Of a stretch of 64,000 nt of DNA, positions 53,426 through 61,984 are shown one piece after another. The stretch spans positions 1 to 64,000 of the forward strand of contig NZ_JBKHKJ010000024.1 of assembly GCF_046546515.1 (NCBI RefSeq), read 5' to 3'. Positions within the stretch are counted from its first letter, which is position 1, and each line of letters opens with the position of its first letter. The notes under the pieces were generated by a model. The model was not told the DNA's origin and did not search any database. It worked only from the letters and a program-made list of their open reading frames with translations. Made by a program: the position numbers and the translations under genes. Source of the stretch: Parasediminibacterium sp046546515. GTDB taxonomy: Bacteria; Bacteroidota; Bacteroidia; Chitinophagales; Chitinophagaceae.

Positions 53426-53767
53426 ATGAAATCGACAATAACGGTAGAAGTAAACCTAGACGAGGATAAAGTACCCAGCGAAATATTATGGACGGCCACA
53501 GACAGCACGGCCGACATGATGCAGAAATCAAAAGCCACCATGCTTTCTTTCTGGGATGGCGAAGACAAAAGCGCAATGCGGATAGATTTGTGGACAAAAG
53601 ACATGATGGTGGATGAAATGGCCGATTTTTACTATCAAACCATGATGGGCATGGCCGATACGTTTGACCGTGCCACGCACATGCACCCATTGGTAGCAGA
53701 AATGAAGGCTTACGCAAAAGATTTTTATGCCAAGTTCAGGGCAGCACAATTGAAAGAAGCAAAATAA
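53426..53767 (+). CDS. gldC: Gliding motility protein GldC
   Basis: This 113-residue protein starts at ATG 53426; earlier codons of the open frame precede a natural start. MKSTITVEVNLDEDKVPSEILWTATDS, the LSFWDGEDKSAMRIDLWTKDMMVDEMADF block and YQTMMGMADTFDRATH match GldC, a small cytosolic protein required for gliding in Bacteroidota. It supports the taxonomic placement and a gliding-capable relative. Confidence 0.9.
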   Translation: MKSTITVEVNLDEDKVPSEILWTATDSTADMMQKSKATMLSFWDGEDKSAMRIDLWTKDMMVDEMADFYYQTMMGMADTFDRATHMHPLVAEMKAYAKDFYAKFRAAQLKEAK

Positions 53768-53856
53768 TTGTTCTAAGTTTTATTATTTGAGTTTTATGTT
53801 AATAAACAAAATTCAAAACACAAAACTTAAAACACAAAACTTAAAACAATAACAAA

Positions 53857-54309
53857 ATGAGTTTAGAAACAGAAGTAATGGCACTAATGAAAGAGGCCAT
53901 GAAAGCAAAAGATGAAGGCGGGCTGCGTGGGGTGAGGGCTATAAAAGCAGAAATAATAAAGGCAAAAACAGAACCAGGTGCAAACGGCGAAATATCTGCC
54001 GAAGGCGAACTAAAACTGCTTCAAAAAATGATGAAGCAACGCAAAGACAGCCTTGCTATTTTTCAAGAACAAAACCGTGCAGACCTTGCTGCCAAGGAAT
54101 TGGAAGAAATGGCCGTGATAGAAAAGTTTTTGCCCAAGCAAATGTCAGAAGCAGAAATAAAAGAAGCAGTAGCTACCATCATCGCACAAGTAGGTGCTGC
54201 TTCCGTCGCAGACCTAGGCAAGGTGATGGGCGTAGCCTCCAAGCAACTGGCTGGCAAAGCCGATGGCAAAACCATATCTGCTTTAGTAAAGGAATTATTG
54301 ACAAAGTAA
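53857..54309 (+). CDS. YqeY/GatB-like protein
   Basis: The protein has 150 residues, the normal length of this GatB/YqeY-domain family. MSLETEVMALMKEAMKAKD, RGVRAIKAEIIKAKTEPG, LLQKMMKQRKDSLAIFQEQNR and VMGVASKQLAGKADGKTISALVKELL are the conserved core shared with the C-terminal domain of aspartyl/glutamyl-tRNA amidotransferase subunit B. A tRNA-binding role is often suggested; none is proven here. Confidence 0.93.
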   Translation: MSLETEVMALMKEAMKAKDEGGLRGVRAIKAEIIKAKTEPGANGEISAEGELKLLQKMMKQRKDSLAIFQEQNRADLAAKELEEMAVIEKFLPKQMSEAEIKEAVATIIAQVGAASVADLGKVMGVASKQLAGKADGKTISALVKELLTK

Positions 54310-54338
54310 GACAGTCTAAGCCAATTTATTAAGCCTTT

Positions 54339-54398
54339 GCCACGAATGCACGAATCGACACTAATCTTTTTATTTGTGAATATTCGTGCATTCATGGC
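54339..54398. repeat. P2 hairpin repeat
   Basis: GCCACGAATGCACGAATCG ... TATTCGTGCATTCATGGC arms, as at 21743-21805. It may terminate both converging genes. Confidence 0.8.
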
Positions 54399-54477
54399 AA
54401 AATGGTTTTATTGGATACTCAAGTAGGCTATAGTTTTGTGTTTATATGCCAATCCTAGGCACAATTAATGCATTGAC

Positions 54478-55719
54478 TTACAACACCGTCCCTTTCGAAC
54501 CACCCTCGCTAGGCGTCAAAGCAAATATTTTATCGGGTGCAAGACCTTCTTCCACCCTGTGCGACACATAAAGTATGGCAGTAGTACTTTCGGCAGCAAT
54601 TTTGTTAATAAGCATCGATACCAATTCCACATTTGCATCGTCCAAGCCGCTCATGGCTTCGTCCAGTATTAGCAAAGGAGGGTGCTTTACCATGGCACGG
54701 GCTATCAAAGCCATGCGTTGCTGGCCTAAAGTGAGGTTGCAAAAAGGTTTGTTTTTTAGGTGTACCATCCCAATTAGGTGCAGCCATTCGTCTGCCAGCC
54801 TTAGTTGAATGTCCGATGGCTGCTTGTACAACCCAATAGAGTCTAAAAAACCAGAAACAATCATTTGCCCCACAGTGTGTCTAGTACTAAACAAATCGGT
54901 CATGGCAGGGGTAAGGTAGCCAATCTTTTCTTTTATTTCCCAAACGGTTTCGCCACTGCCTTTTTTCCTTCCAAACAGTATTAAGTCCTGCCCATATGCT
55001 TTTGGGTTATCTCCTGTAATCATAGTAAGCAAAGTGGTTTTTCCAGCTCCGTTGGGCCCCACCAATTGCCAAAAATCACCTTTCTTTATTGTCCAGTTTA
55101 TTTTTTTTACAATTACCCTGCCTTCGTAGCTAACCGTAACGTTTGTAAACTTTACCAGCTCGCTGCCTTGTATATCAAATGCGCGAATAGGCTTGGGTAC
55201 AGGGGCGGGCAAGGTTTCCAAATGTGCTGCCAGGTGCTGGCTAAGATAAGCCTGCACACTATCATAAAAAATCAATTGATTGCCCTCTAAACTTGCTGCA
55301 TTAGCAATAAAGGGCAGCAAGTCCTTAGCCCGGTTAATGAATTGCACAATAGATATATGCTCGCTTATTTCAATCAACTTTTGCAGCAATGATGCCTGCG
55401 TGGCTATATCAAGGTTGTCAAAAGGGTTGTCCAGCACAATAAAATCTGGTTTTTGCGCTAACAGATAAGCCAGCAATGCCTTTTTCTGCTCCCCACTTGA
55501 TAACGTCCTAATGCTTCGGTTATATTCCTTAGAAACCACCAGTTCCTCGTGCAGGGCTTCTTCATCTATAAATTCTTTGAGGGCAATGGTAGAAAACAAT
55601 GCCCCCTTTTGCCCATTAAACGTGGCAAGTGCATTTGTAGCTTTTGAAGACAGCAACTGGTGTATAAGCCCATGCTTATCTGCATTATTCGATAAAAAAA
55701 CTGCCCAATGATTTGCCAT
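54478..55719 (-). CDS. Tandem ABC ATPase with a degenerate first domain (ModF-like)
   Basis: The protein has 413 residues with two ABC-type nucleotide-binding domains. Domain 1 (about 1-165) has a signature LSSGEQKKALLAYLLAQ and Walker B FIVLDNPFDNLD but no GxxGxGK[ST] P-loop. Domain 2 (about 190-405) is intact: VGPNGAGKTTLLTMITG, TLGQQRMALIARAMVKHPPLLILDEAMSGLDD and a VSHR switch. There are no membrane segments. ModF/PhrA-like proteins of this layout are soluble; the substrate is unknown. Confidence 0.84.
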   Translation of the reverse strand: MANHWAVFLSNNADKHGLIHQLLSSKATNALATFNGQKGALFSTIALKEFIDEEALHEELVVSKEYNRSIRTLSSGEQKKALLAYLLAQKPDFIVLDNPFDNLDIATQASLLQKLIEISEHISIVQFINRAKDLLPFIANAASLEGNQLIFYDSVQAYLSQHLAAHLETLPAPVPKPIRAFDIQGSELVKFTNVTVSYEGRVIVKKINWTIKKGDFWQLVGPNGAGKTTLLTMITGDNPKAYGQDLILFGRKKGSGETVWEIKEKIGYLTPAMTDLFSTRHTVGQMIVSGFLDSIGLYKQPSDIQLRLADEWLHLIGMVHLKNKPFCNLTLGQQRMALIARAMVKHPPLLILDEAMSGLDDANVELVSMLINKIAAESTTAILYVSHRVEEGLAPDKIFALTPSEGGSKGTVL

Positions 55720-55774
55720 AAGAACGCCGAAAAACTATACCTTTAGTAGATAATGAAATCTGACCACTGACCAC

Positions 55775-56242
55775 TTATGACTTACGACTTACCACTCGTT
55801 TTAAAGCCATTATATACCCAAAATGTATCCCTTCATGAAAATTGACAAACGTAATGGCATCTTCAATAGAAGCGATGTTTACGCCATACCGGTTTGTAAA
55901 CAAGGTATAGTTGGCAAACGCCCCGTTGGCATAATCTTGCTGGAATTGCTCAATAGTCGATAAAAACAAAAACTTGATGGCGGCTATTTCCTCGCTGTTT
56001 ACTACATTTTCTGGCTTAGTTCCTGGCTTGTAGCTTTCAAAATATTTTTCTTCTACAAACAATGGCAACCCAGAGCGTACATAACACAAGCCTTGCTGGC
56101 TAGACATTAAATGGGCGAGGTTCCAGATAATGTTGTTATTGAAACCAGCAGGTATTTCATTTAATTGCTCCACCGTTAAGTCGCTCACAAACTGCAACAG
56201 TGCCTGCCGGGTGCTTTTGATAATCTCAATTTGCTTTTCCAT
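55775..56242 (-). CDS. DinB-family protein
   Basis: The protein has 155 residues from the ATG at 56242 (nine upstream codons are not supported). It is a four-helix DinB-like metal protein: WNLAHLMSSQQGL and the C-terminal HEGIHFGYIM supply the His ligands. DinB-like enzymes bind divalent metal and some act as bacillithiol/glutathione-type transferases. It is divergent from the AraC gene with a 126-bp interval. Confidence 0.82.
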   Translation of the reverse strand: MEKQIEIIKSTRQALLQFVSDLTVEQLNEIPAGFNNNIIWNLAHLMSSQQGLCYVRSGLPLFVEEKYFESYKPGTKPENVVNSEEIAAIKFLFLSTIEQFQQDYANGAFANYTLFTNRYGVNIASIEDAITFVNFHEGIHFGYIMALKRVVSRKS

Positions 56243-56340
56243 AAGAGCAAAAGTATAGGGAAAAAACAAAGGCTAATGTCTTGGAATTGTAAAAAAACAC
56301 ATTATTTAACCCAATTTAGTAAAAATAGATGTATGTACAC

Positions 56341-56348
56341 TATATTTG
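56341..56348 (+). promoter_or_regulatory. -7 element of the AraC gene
   Basis: TATATTTG, 20 bp before the AraC start, with a weak TTTA at 56315-56318 (22-bp spacing). It shows that the longer upstream reading frame is not used. Confidence 0.5.
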
Positions 56349-56368
56349 CATATACAAACATTTTGAGA

Positions 56369-57289
56369 ATGCAACAAGTACTTGACATTTTAAAATTGGC
56401 ACATCGTGGCGGCTTTGAACCGGCCATGGAACTGCTGTACCACAAAGAGCAACAAATACCGGGTTCTATCAACTATAATATCAACCGCTACTATGCCCAA
56501 AACGAGTGGTTGTCAGACGATGCCGGAATGTTGGTGTACCACTACAACGAAAAACAACCGAATGATAATTTTCTAGAGCTTCGCTATTGTATTACTGGCA
56601 ACAAATATTGCTACGACAAAAGTTGTTCGTTCTGCAAAGACAAGCCTACTGACTGCAATGGAAAGCAAGTAACAGTGGATGTTTTCAATTTCCACTTTTC
56701 TGCCAGTTTCTTAAACCAGTTTACGCACAATGTAAAACTGAGCAGCCGCAAAGATGAGGTTTTGGCTTTTAAGCACCCCAACGCATTTACCAAAGTATTC
56801 CCTTTGTGCAATAAAAAAAGGAACGTGCTGGATGCTTTGCTAAACCATAGCTACACAGGCGCATTGGAAAACATTTTTATCAATGCCAAAGTGCATGAAA
56901 TATTACTGTACAGCTTAGACTGTCTGGTTGACGAGAAAGAAGAAGGATTTAGCTGCAAGTTTTTGGAAGACGAGAGGAGCAGGGAAGGGATTTATAAGGC
57001 AAGGGAAATTTTGCTACAGCATATTGGCGACCCCATTACCATCAAAGAATTGAGCCGGAAAGTAGCCATGAACGAGTGCTATGTAAAAAAAGGCTTCAAA
57101 GAAATATTTGGCACCACTATATTCGATTTTTACCAGCAACAACGGATGGAACATGCCAAATACTTGTTGTACGAAAAAGGCTTGAGCGTTACAGATGTAT
57201 CAGCAGCATTAGGGTATTCTTCCATTTCGCATTTTTCTGCGGCTTTTAAAAAGCATACAGGGCTGAAACCTTGCGAATTGTTGAAATAA
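56369..57289 (+). CDS. AraC-family regulator with an N-terminal cysteine cluster
   Basis: The protein has 306 residues from ATG 56369; the longer frame overlaps the promoter. The C-terminal double HTH (about 205-306) is clear: DPITIKELSRKVAMNECYVKKGFKEIFGTTIFDFYQQQRM and the signature LGYSSISHFSAAFKKHTGL. The N-terminus has four or more cysteines in YCYDKSCSFCKDKPTDC (about 84-100), a possible redox or metal sensor. It is divergent from dinB. Confidence 0.88.
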   Translation: MQQVLDILKLAHRGGFEPAMELLYHKEQQIPGSINYNINRYYAQNEWLSDDAGMLVYHYNEKQPNDNFLELRYCITGNKYCYDKSCSFCKDKPTDCNGKQVTVDVFNFHFSASFLNQFTHNVKLSSRKDEVLAFKHPNAFTKVFPLCNKKRNVLDALLNHSYTGALENIFINAKVHEILLYSLDCLVDEKEEGFSCKFLEDERSREGIYKAREILLQHIGDPITIKELSRKVAMNECYVKKGFKEIFGTTIFDFYQQQRMEHAKYLLYEKGLSVTDVSAALGYSSISHFSAAFKKHTGLKPCELLK

Positions 57290-57311
57290 CTGATACATTC
57301 TCAGTTTTATT

Positions 57312-57421
57312 ACCACAAAGGCTTCAAGGCTCGAATTAGCACAAAGAAAAAAGTAAGAAGAAACGCATTATATGGTTTTTCTTTTCCCTTGAAACTTTGT
57401 GCCTCTTTGAGTTTTTGTTGC
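57312..57421. repeat. P1 palindromic repeat before the ribosomal operon
   Basis: ACCACAAAGGCTTCAAGGC left arm and CTTTGTGCCTCTTTGAG ... TTGTTGC right arm. It occupies the start of the gap 57290-57654; the rest is AT-rich leader. Confidence 0.75.
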
Positions 57422-57618
57422 ATATAGCTGGTGAGAAGTAACTCAAAAAAACACTAACAAATCAACTTACGCACCAACAAACTATCAATCATTTATATTT
57501 TACATCAAATTTTTTATTGAAAATCAACCACTTACAAAGGTGTAGTAAAAAATACTTTGTGAAACGCAATGTTATTCACATACTTCCCCTTACCTTCGCC
57601 GCCTAAATTTAAAAAAGC

Positions 57619-57636
57619 CCTGTGGGATAGCACAGG
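57619..57636 (+). promoter_or_regulatory. Leader hairpin before rplM
   Basis: CCTGTG-GGATAG-CACAGG hairpin 19 bp before the L13 start codon, preceded by an A run. It could be a translational autoregulation site or only a structured leader; L13-leader elements known elsewhere are not clearly matched. Confidence 0.4.
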
Positions 57637-57654
57637 CAACTTAAACATTTTACA

Positions 57655-58098
57655 ATGAGCAAACTTCATTTTACAACAAAACACGCCAACGCGGCTACCG
57701 TTACACACAACTGGTATGTTGTGGACGGTACTAATCAAACCGTAGGACGTATGTGCGCAAAAATTGCTGCCGTCCTTCGAGGAAAAAACAAAACATATTA
57801 CACACCTCACGTTGATTGTGGTGACAATGTAATTGTAATCAATGCCGACAAGGTTCTTTTTACCGGCAACAAGATGGAAGACAAAATGTACATCAACTTC
57901 TCTGGCTACCCAGGTGGCAAGAAAGAAGAAGCTGCACAAGACTTGTTGAAACGCCGCCCAGATGCTGTGATAGAAAGGGCTGTAAAAGGCATGCTTCCTA
58001 AAAACCGCCTAGGCCGCAAAATGATCAAGAAATTATTTGTGTATGCTGGCGACAAACACCTGCATACTGCACAACAACCTAAAGAGTTAAAATTCTAA
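57655..58098 (+). CDS. rplM: 50S ribosomal protein L13
   Basis: The protein has 147 residues. HNWYVVDGTNQTVGRMCAKIAAVLRGKNKTYYTPHVDCGD is the L13 start; YINFSGYPGGKKEEAAQDLLKRRPDAVIERAVKGMLPKNRLGR completes the core. It binds 23S rRNA early in large-subunit assembly. rplM-rpsI-rpsB-tsf is the normal bacterial arrangement. Confidence 0.97.
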   Translation: MSKLHFTTKHANAATVTHNWYVVDGTNQTVGRMCAKIAAVLRGKNKTYYTPHVDCGDNVIVINADKVLFTGNKMEDKMYINFSGYPGGKKEEAAQDLLKRRPDAVIERAVKGMLPKNRLGRKMIKKLFVYAGDKHLHTAQQPKELKF

Positions 58099-58146
58099 AT
58101 TACGAACAGTTAATAGCCAAAAGCTAGTAACTAAAAGCAACAATAA

Positions 58147-58536
58147 ATGGAAAAGCAAAAAAACGCTGTTGGTCGTCGTAAAGAAGCCGTAACCCGTGTA
58201 TTCATTAGCAGGGGCGAAGGTAAAATTACTATCAACGACAAAGACTATAAAAAATATTTCCCTTTGGTTTATTTACAAAACCAAGTAGAAGCCCCTATCA
58301 AAACGGCTGATGTAGCCGGTAAATTTGATATTGTTATCAATGCACAAGGTGGTGGTTTAAAAGGTCAGGCAGAAGCTGCAAAGTTGGGTATTGCCCGTGC
58401 TTTGTTGGAAGTAAATCCAGAATTCAGGCCTATACTGAAAGCCGCTGGTCAATTGACCCGTGACCCACGTAGCGTAGAGCGTAAGAAATTTGGTCATAAG
58501 AAAGCCCGTAGAAGCTTCCAGTTCAGCAAACGTTAA
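58147..58536 (+). CDS. rpsI: 30S ribosomal protein S9
   Basis: The protein has 129 residues. AVGRRKEAVTRVFISRGEGKITINDKD and the C-terminal RSVERKKFGHKKARRSFQFSKR, ending in Lys-Arg, are diagnostic; the C-terminal tail reaches the P-site tRNA. It follows rplM by 48 bp. Confidence 0.97.
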   Translation: MEKQKNAVGRRKEAVTRVFISRGEGKITINDKDYKKYFPLVYLQNQVEAPIKTADVAGKFDIVINAQGGGLKGQAEAAKLGIARALLEVNPEFRPILKAAGQLTRDPRSVERKKFGHKKARRSFQFSKR

Positions 58537-58551
58537 TACTAAATATTCTTG

Positions 58552-58583
58552 CCCCTCTCTTTCGGAGAGGGGTTGGGGTGAGG
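58552..58583. repeat. P3 hairpin between rpsI and rpsB
   Basis: CCCCTCTC / GAGAGGGG hairpin followed by TTGGGGTGAGG; related to the P3 units at 7415-7470 and 25443-25490. It could lower rpsB expression relative to rpsI. Confidence 0.65.
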
Positions 58584-58673
58584 TAATACATAATATTCAA
58601 AAATTATTTCAAATTCTGTTTTCGCCAGCCCTTCTTTGGGATGGGATGGTGAAACTTTTAAACTTAAACAAAA

Positions 58674-59591
58674 ATGGAAGCGAACACTTCATTACAACAA
58701 CAACTGCTGGAGGCCGGCGTACACTTTGGCCACTTGAAGAAGAAGTGGAACCCTAAAATGTTGCCTTACATCTTTGCAGAAAAGAAAGGCATCCATATCA
58801 TTGACCTTAACAAAACTGTAGACCACCTGCAAGAATCTGCTGCTGCAATGAAACAAATTGCAAAAAGCGGTAAAAAAATCATGTTTGTGGCCACTAAGAA
58901 ACAAGCGAAAGAAATTGTTTCTGAATGCGCTAAGCGTGTTAACATGCCTTATGCTACAGAACGTTGGTTAGGTGGTATGCTTACCAATTTCAATACGGTT
59001 CGTAAGAGCGTAAAGAAAATGCAAAGCATTGACAAAATGTTAAACGACGGCAGTGCTGAAAGCCTTACCAAAAAGGAAAAGCTTACAATGGGCCGTGATA
59101 AAGACAAAATGGAAAAAGTATTGGGCGGTATCGCTCAGATGGGTCGTTTACCATCAGCTTTGTTCTTGGTTGATATCAGCGTTGAACACATTGCTTTAGC
59201 AGAAGCTAAGCGTTTGGGCATTACTACATTCGGCGTTGTTGATACAAACTCTGACCCTAATAAGGTAGACTTTGCTATCCCAGCAAATGACGACGCTACA
59301 AAATCTATCGCTATCATCACCAATTATATTACTGCTGCTATTGCTGAAGGTTTGGCAGAGCGTCAAGCAAATAAAGATGATGAAGATGTTACAGACGATG
59401 GCAACAACGAAAATGAAGCCAGGGCTCGCCGCTTAGAGCAAGAAGCTCAAGCAGAAGGTGGTCGTGGTCGTCGTGGTGGCGGTCGTGGCACTGGAGAAGC
59501 AGCACCAGCAGGTGGCCCAGGCGGTCCAGTAAAACGCCGTGTTCCTAGTAACAACACACGTCGTCCAGGTGGTCCAGGTGGAAGCCGATAA
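58674..59591 (+). CDS. rpsB: 30S ribosomal protein S2 with a long Gly/Arg-rich tail
   Basis: The protein has 305 residues. LLEAGVHFGHLKKKWNPKMLPYIFAEKKGIHIIDLNKTV and the Lys-rich central region are S2; about 245 residues form the standard core. The remaining ~60 residues (from about 245) are a low-complexity tail rich in Arg, Gly, Pro and Ala. The tail is longer than in the family norm. Confidence 0.96.
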   Translation: MEANTSLQQQLLEAGVHFGHLKKKWNPKMLPYIFAEKKGIHIIDLNKTVDHLQESAAAMKQIAKSGKKIMFVATKKQAKEIVSECAKRVNMPYATERWLGGMLTNFNTVRKSVKKMQSIDKMLNDGSAESLTKKEKLTMGRDKDKMEKVLGGIAQMGRLPSALFLVDISVEHIALAEAKRLGITTFGVVDTNSDPNKVDFAIPANDDATKSIAIITNYITAAIAEGLAERQANKDDEDVTDDGNNENEARARRLEQEAQAEGGRGRRGGGRGTGEAAPAGGPGGPVKRRVPSNNTRRPGGPGGSR

Positions 59592-59691
59592 TTTATTCTG
59601 TTTTGAGTTTTATGTTTTAAGTCCTGTGTTTTAATAAAAATACATTGCTTAACTTAAAACATAAAACACAAAACTTAAAACAATAATAAAG

Positions 59692-59722
59692 AATGGCTGC
59701 ATAACTAAACTTTGCAGCCATT
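59692..59722 (+). terminator. Hairpin between rpsB and tsf (possible attenuator)
   Basis: AATGGCTGCA / TGCAGCCATT stem with an 11-nt loop followed by a T-rich run, in the rpsB-tsf spacer. Confidence 0.55.
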
Positions 59723-59760
59723 TCTAAATTTAACAACAAACCGCCTAAACAGCGGAAACC

Positions 59761-59767
59761 AAGGAGG
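59761..59767 (+). promoter_or_regulatory. Strong Shine-Dalgarno of tsf
   Basis: AAGGAGG, 8 bp before the EF-Ts start codon. This is unusual here: most genes of the window have no Shine-Dalgarno sequence. Confidence 0.8.
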
Positions 59768-59775
59768 ATATTACC

Positions 59776-60618
59776 ATGAGTACAGCAGTAGCAATTACAG
59801 CAGCAGATATTAACAAACTTCGTCAGGCAACAGGTGCCGGTATGATGGATTGCCGTAAAGCTTTAACCGAAGCAAATGGCGATTTTGAAGGTGCTATCGA
59901 CTGGTTGCGTAAACAAGGCCAAAAAGTGGCTGCAAAACGTAGCGACCGTGAAGCAAAAGAAGGTGTAATTATCGCTGCTACAACAGCAGATAACAAAACA
60001 GGTTTTGCTATCACTATCAGTTGCGAAACAGATTTCGTTTCTAAAAATGCAGATTTCGTAGCATTTGCACAAAGCATTGCTGACGCAGCAGTTTCAAACG
60101 ATGTTAAAAGCGCAGAAGAACTAAGCGAAGTAACCGTAAATGGTGCTAAAGTAGGTGATTTGATCAATGACAAATTAGCAGCTATCGGCGAAAAAATAGG
60201 CATTGCCCGTTTTGAAAGGATAGAAGCCCCTTATATTGCTTCTTATATCCATGGTGCAAACCGTATGGGTGTATTGGTAGCGTTGAACCAAACACAACCA
60301 GAAGCTGGTAGAGACGTAGCTATGCAAATAGCAGCGATGAACCCATTGGCTGTTGATGCTGACAGTGTTCCTGCAGCTACAATTGAAAGGGAAAGGGCTA
60401 TTGTTATAGAAACAATGAAAGCTGACCCTAAAATGGCTGGTAAACCAGACGAAATGGTAGCTAAAATTGCAGAAGGCAAATTGAATGCTTTCTTCAAAGA
60501 GCAAACTTTATTGGCTCAACCATTTGTAAAAGATGGCAGCAAATCAGTAGCAGAATACCTGAAAAGTGTAAGTGCTGATTTAAAAGTAGTACAATTTGTA
60601 AGGGTAGCATTGGGTTAA
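59776..60618 (+). CDS. tsf: Elongation factor Ts
   Basis: The protein has 280 residues. ITAADINKLRQATGAGMMDCRKALTEANGDFEGAIDWLRKQGQ and later ETDFVSKNADFVAFA and VKDGSKSVAEYL are the EF-Ts core. It exchanges GDP for GTP on EF-Tu. The last gene of the translation cluster, with its own strong ribosome binding site. Confidence 0.97.
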   Translation: MSTAVAITAADINKLRQATGAGMMDCRKALTEANGDFEGAIDWLRKQGQKVAAKRSDREAKEGVIIAATTADNKTGFAITISCETDFVSKNADFVAFAQSIADAAVSNDVKSAEELSEVTVNGAKVGDLINDKLAAIGEKIGIARFERIEAPYIASYIHGANRMGVLVALNQTQPEAGRDVAMQIAAMNPLAVDADSVPAATIERERAIVIETMKADPKMAGKPDEMVAKIAEGKLNAFFKEQTLLAQPFVKDGSKSVAEYLKSVSADLKVVQFVRVALG

Positions 60619-60640
60619 TGCCTAATTGTTTTACCACATA

Positions 60641-60678
60641 ATAAAAGCGGCTATCCCAATAAGGTAGCCGCTTTTTAT
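60641..60678. terminator. Terminator after tsf
   Basis: Stem AAAAGCGGCTATCC / GGTAGCCGCTTTT with T run, shared with the converging gene. Confidence 0.85.
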
Positions 60679-60692
60679 TTTAGCGTATTTAT

Positions 60693-60816
60693 TGCCACAA
60701 AGACGCAAAGACACAAAGAGGTACAAAGTTTCTAGGGGGGAAGAAAATAAAAAGCATATTACCTTTCTTTTCTTTCTTTTTCTTGGTGCTGCTTTGAGCC
60801 TTCGTGCCTTTGTGGC
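60693..60816. repeat. Full P1 palindromic repeat
   Basis: GCCACAAAGACGCAAAGACAC left arm and GCTTTGAGCCTTCGTGCC right arm to TGTGGC around a purine/pyrimidine-rich centre. It lies between the tsf terminator and the deoxyhypusine-synthase-like stop. Confidence 0.82.
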
Positions 60817-60842
60817 AAATAACTTTTCGGGTAGTAGTTTAT

Positions 60843-61817
60843 TTACCACCCAAGTATCCAAGCGAAAATTAACGGTGCTACTATTGTAGCATCGCTTTCG
60901 ACAATAAATTTAGGGGTATGTATGTCTAGTTTGCCCCAGGTTATTTTTTCATTGGGCACGGCACCACTGTATGAACCATAGGAGGTAGTGCTATCGCTAA
61001 TTTGGCAGAAATAGCTCCAGAAAGGTACGTCGTGCCATTCCAAATCCTGGTACATCATAGGTACTACGCAAATAGGGAAATCACCCGCAATGCCACCACC
61101 AATTTGAAAGAAGCCTACGCCCTTGCCGCCACTGTTTGCCCTGTACCACTCCGTAAGGAATACCATGTATTCAATGCCGCTTTTTACGGTGCTGGCTTGT
61201 AGTTCTTTTTTTATGACATAACTGGCAAATATGTTGCCCGTGGTGCTATCTTCCCAGCCCGGGACAATGATGGGGATATTTTTTTCTGCTGCTGCCAATA
61301 TCCAGCTATTCTTTTGGTCTATTTCGTAGTACTGTTCCAGTTCGCCGCTTAGTACTGTTTTGTACAAAAACTCATGGGGGAAATAACGTTCGCCTGCTGC
61401 TTCTGCATCTTTCCATTGTTTTACCAAATGCTTTTGCAATCGGCGGAAAGCTTCTTCTTCTGGTATGCAAGTATCGGTAACACGGTTGTAATGGTTTTCC
61501 AGCAAGTCCCACTCGTCCTGTGGGGTAAGGTCCCGATAGTTGGGCACACGCTTGTAGTGGCTGTGCGCTACTAGGTTCATCACGTCTTCTTCCAGGTTGG
61601 CACCCGTGCAACTGATAATATCCACCTTGCCTTGACGTATCATCTCGGCAAAAGAAATACCCAGCTCTGCCGTGCTCATGGCGCCTGCAAGGGTAACCAT
61701 CATTTTGCCGCCTTCGGTAAGGTGCGTTTCGTATCCTTTTGCAGCATCTACTAGTGCAGCAGCATTAAAATGGCGGTAGTGGTGTTCTATAAACTGGGAA
61801 ACAGGCCCTTTACTCAT
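60843..61817 (-). CDS. Deoxyhypusine-synthase-like protein
   Basis: The protein has 324 residues from ATG 61817 (the longer open frame is not supported by homology). MSKGPVSQFIEHHYRHFNAAALVDAAKGYETHL, TEGGKMMVTLAGAMSTAELGIS and the C-terminal YSGAVPNEKITWGK keep the DHS core and the equivalent of its active-site Lys. Bacteria lack eIF5A, so a hypusine role is unlikely; homospermidine or other aminobutyl transfer is the usual suggestion. Confidence 0.9.
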   Translation of the reverse strand: MSKGPVSQFIEHHYRHFNAAALVDAAKGYETHLTEGGKMMVTLAGAMSTAELGISFAEMIRQGKVDIISCTGANLEEDVMNLVAHSHYKRVPNYRDLTPQDEWDLLENHYNRVTDTCIPEEEAFRRLQKHLVKQWKDAEAAGERYFPHEFLYKTVLSGELEQYYEIDQKNSWILAAAEKNIPIIVPGWEDSTTGNIFASYVIKKELQASTVKSGIEYMVFLTEWYRANSGGKGVGFFQIGGGIAGDFPICVVPMMYQDLEWHDVPFWSYFCQISDSTTSYGSYSGAVPNEKITWGKLDIHTPKFIVESDATIVAPLIFAWILGW

Positions 61818-61984
61818 TGTTTTATTTTTTGTGCCGCGAAAGTAGATAATTTTGGTAGTAGATAAATATTCAGGCAACAGCTTATAAATGATATTAATAA
61901 GTAAAGGTTTCAAAATAATTTTCCCCAATTCAAGTAATATCTTGTTCACTGCTAAAGCCTGATAAGTACTCATCTGAATCCCTA

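Noticed and set aside
61818..61973. 52-codon N-terminal extension of the deoxyhypusine-synthase-like gene
   Set aside because: The family core starts at MSKGPVSQF; the extension has no support.
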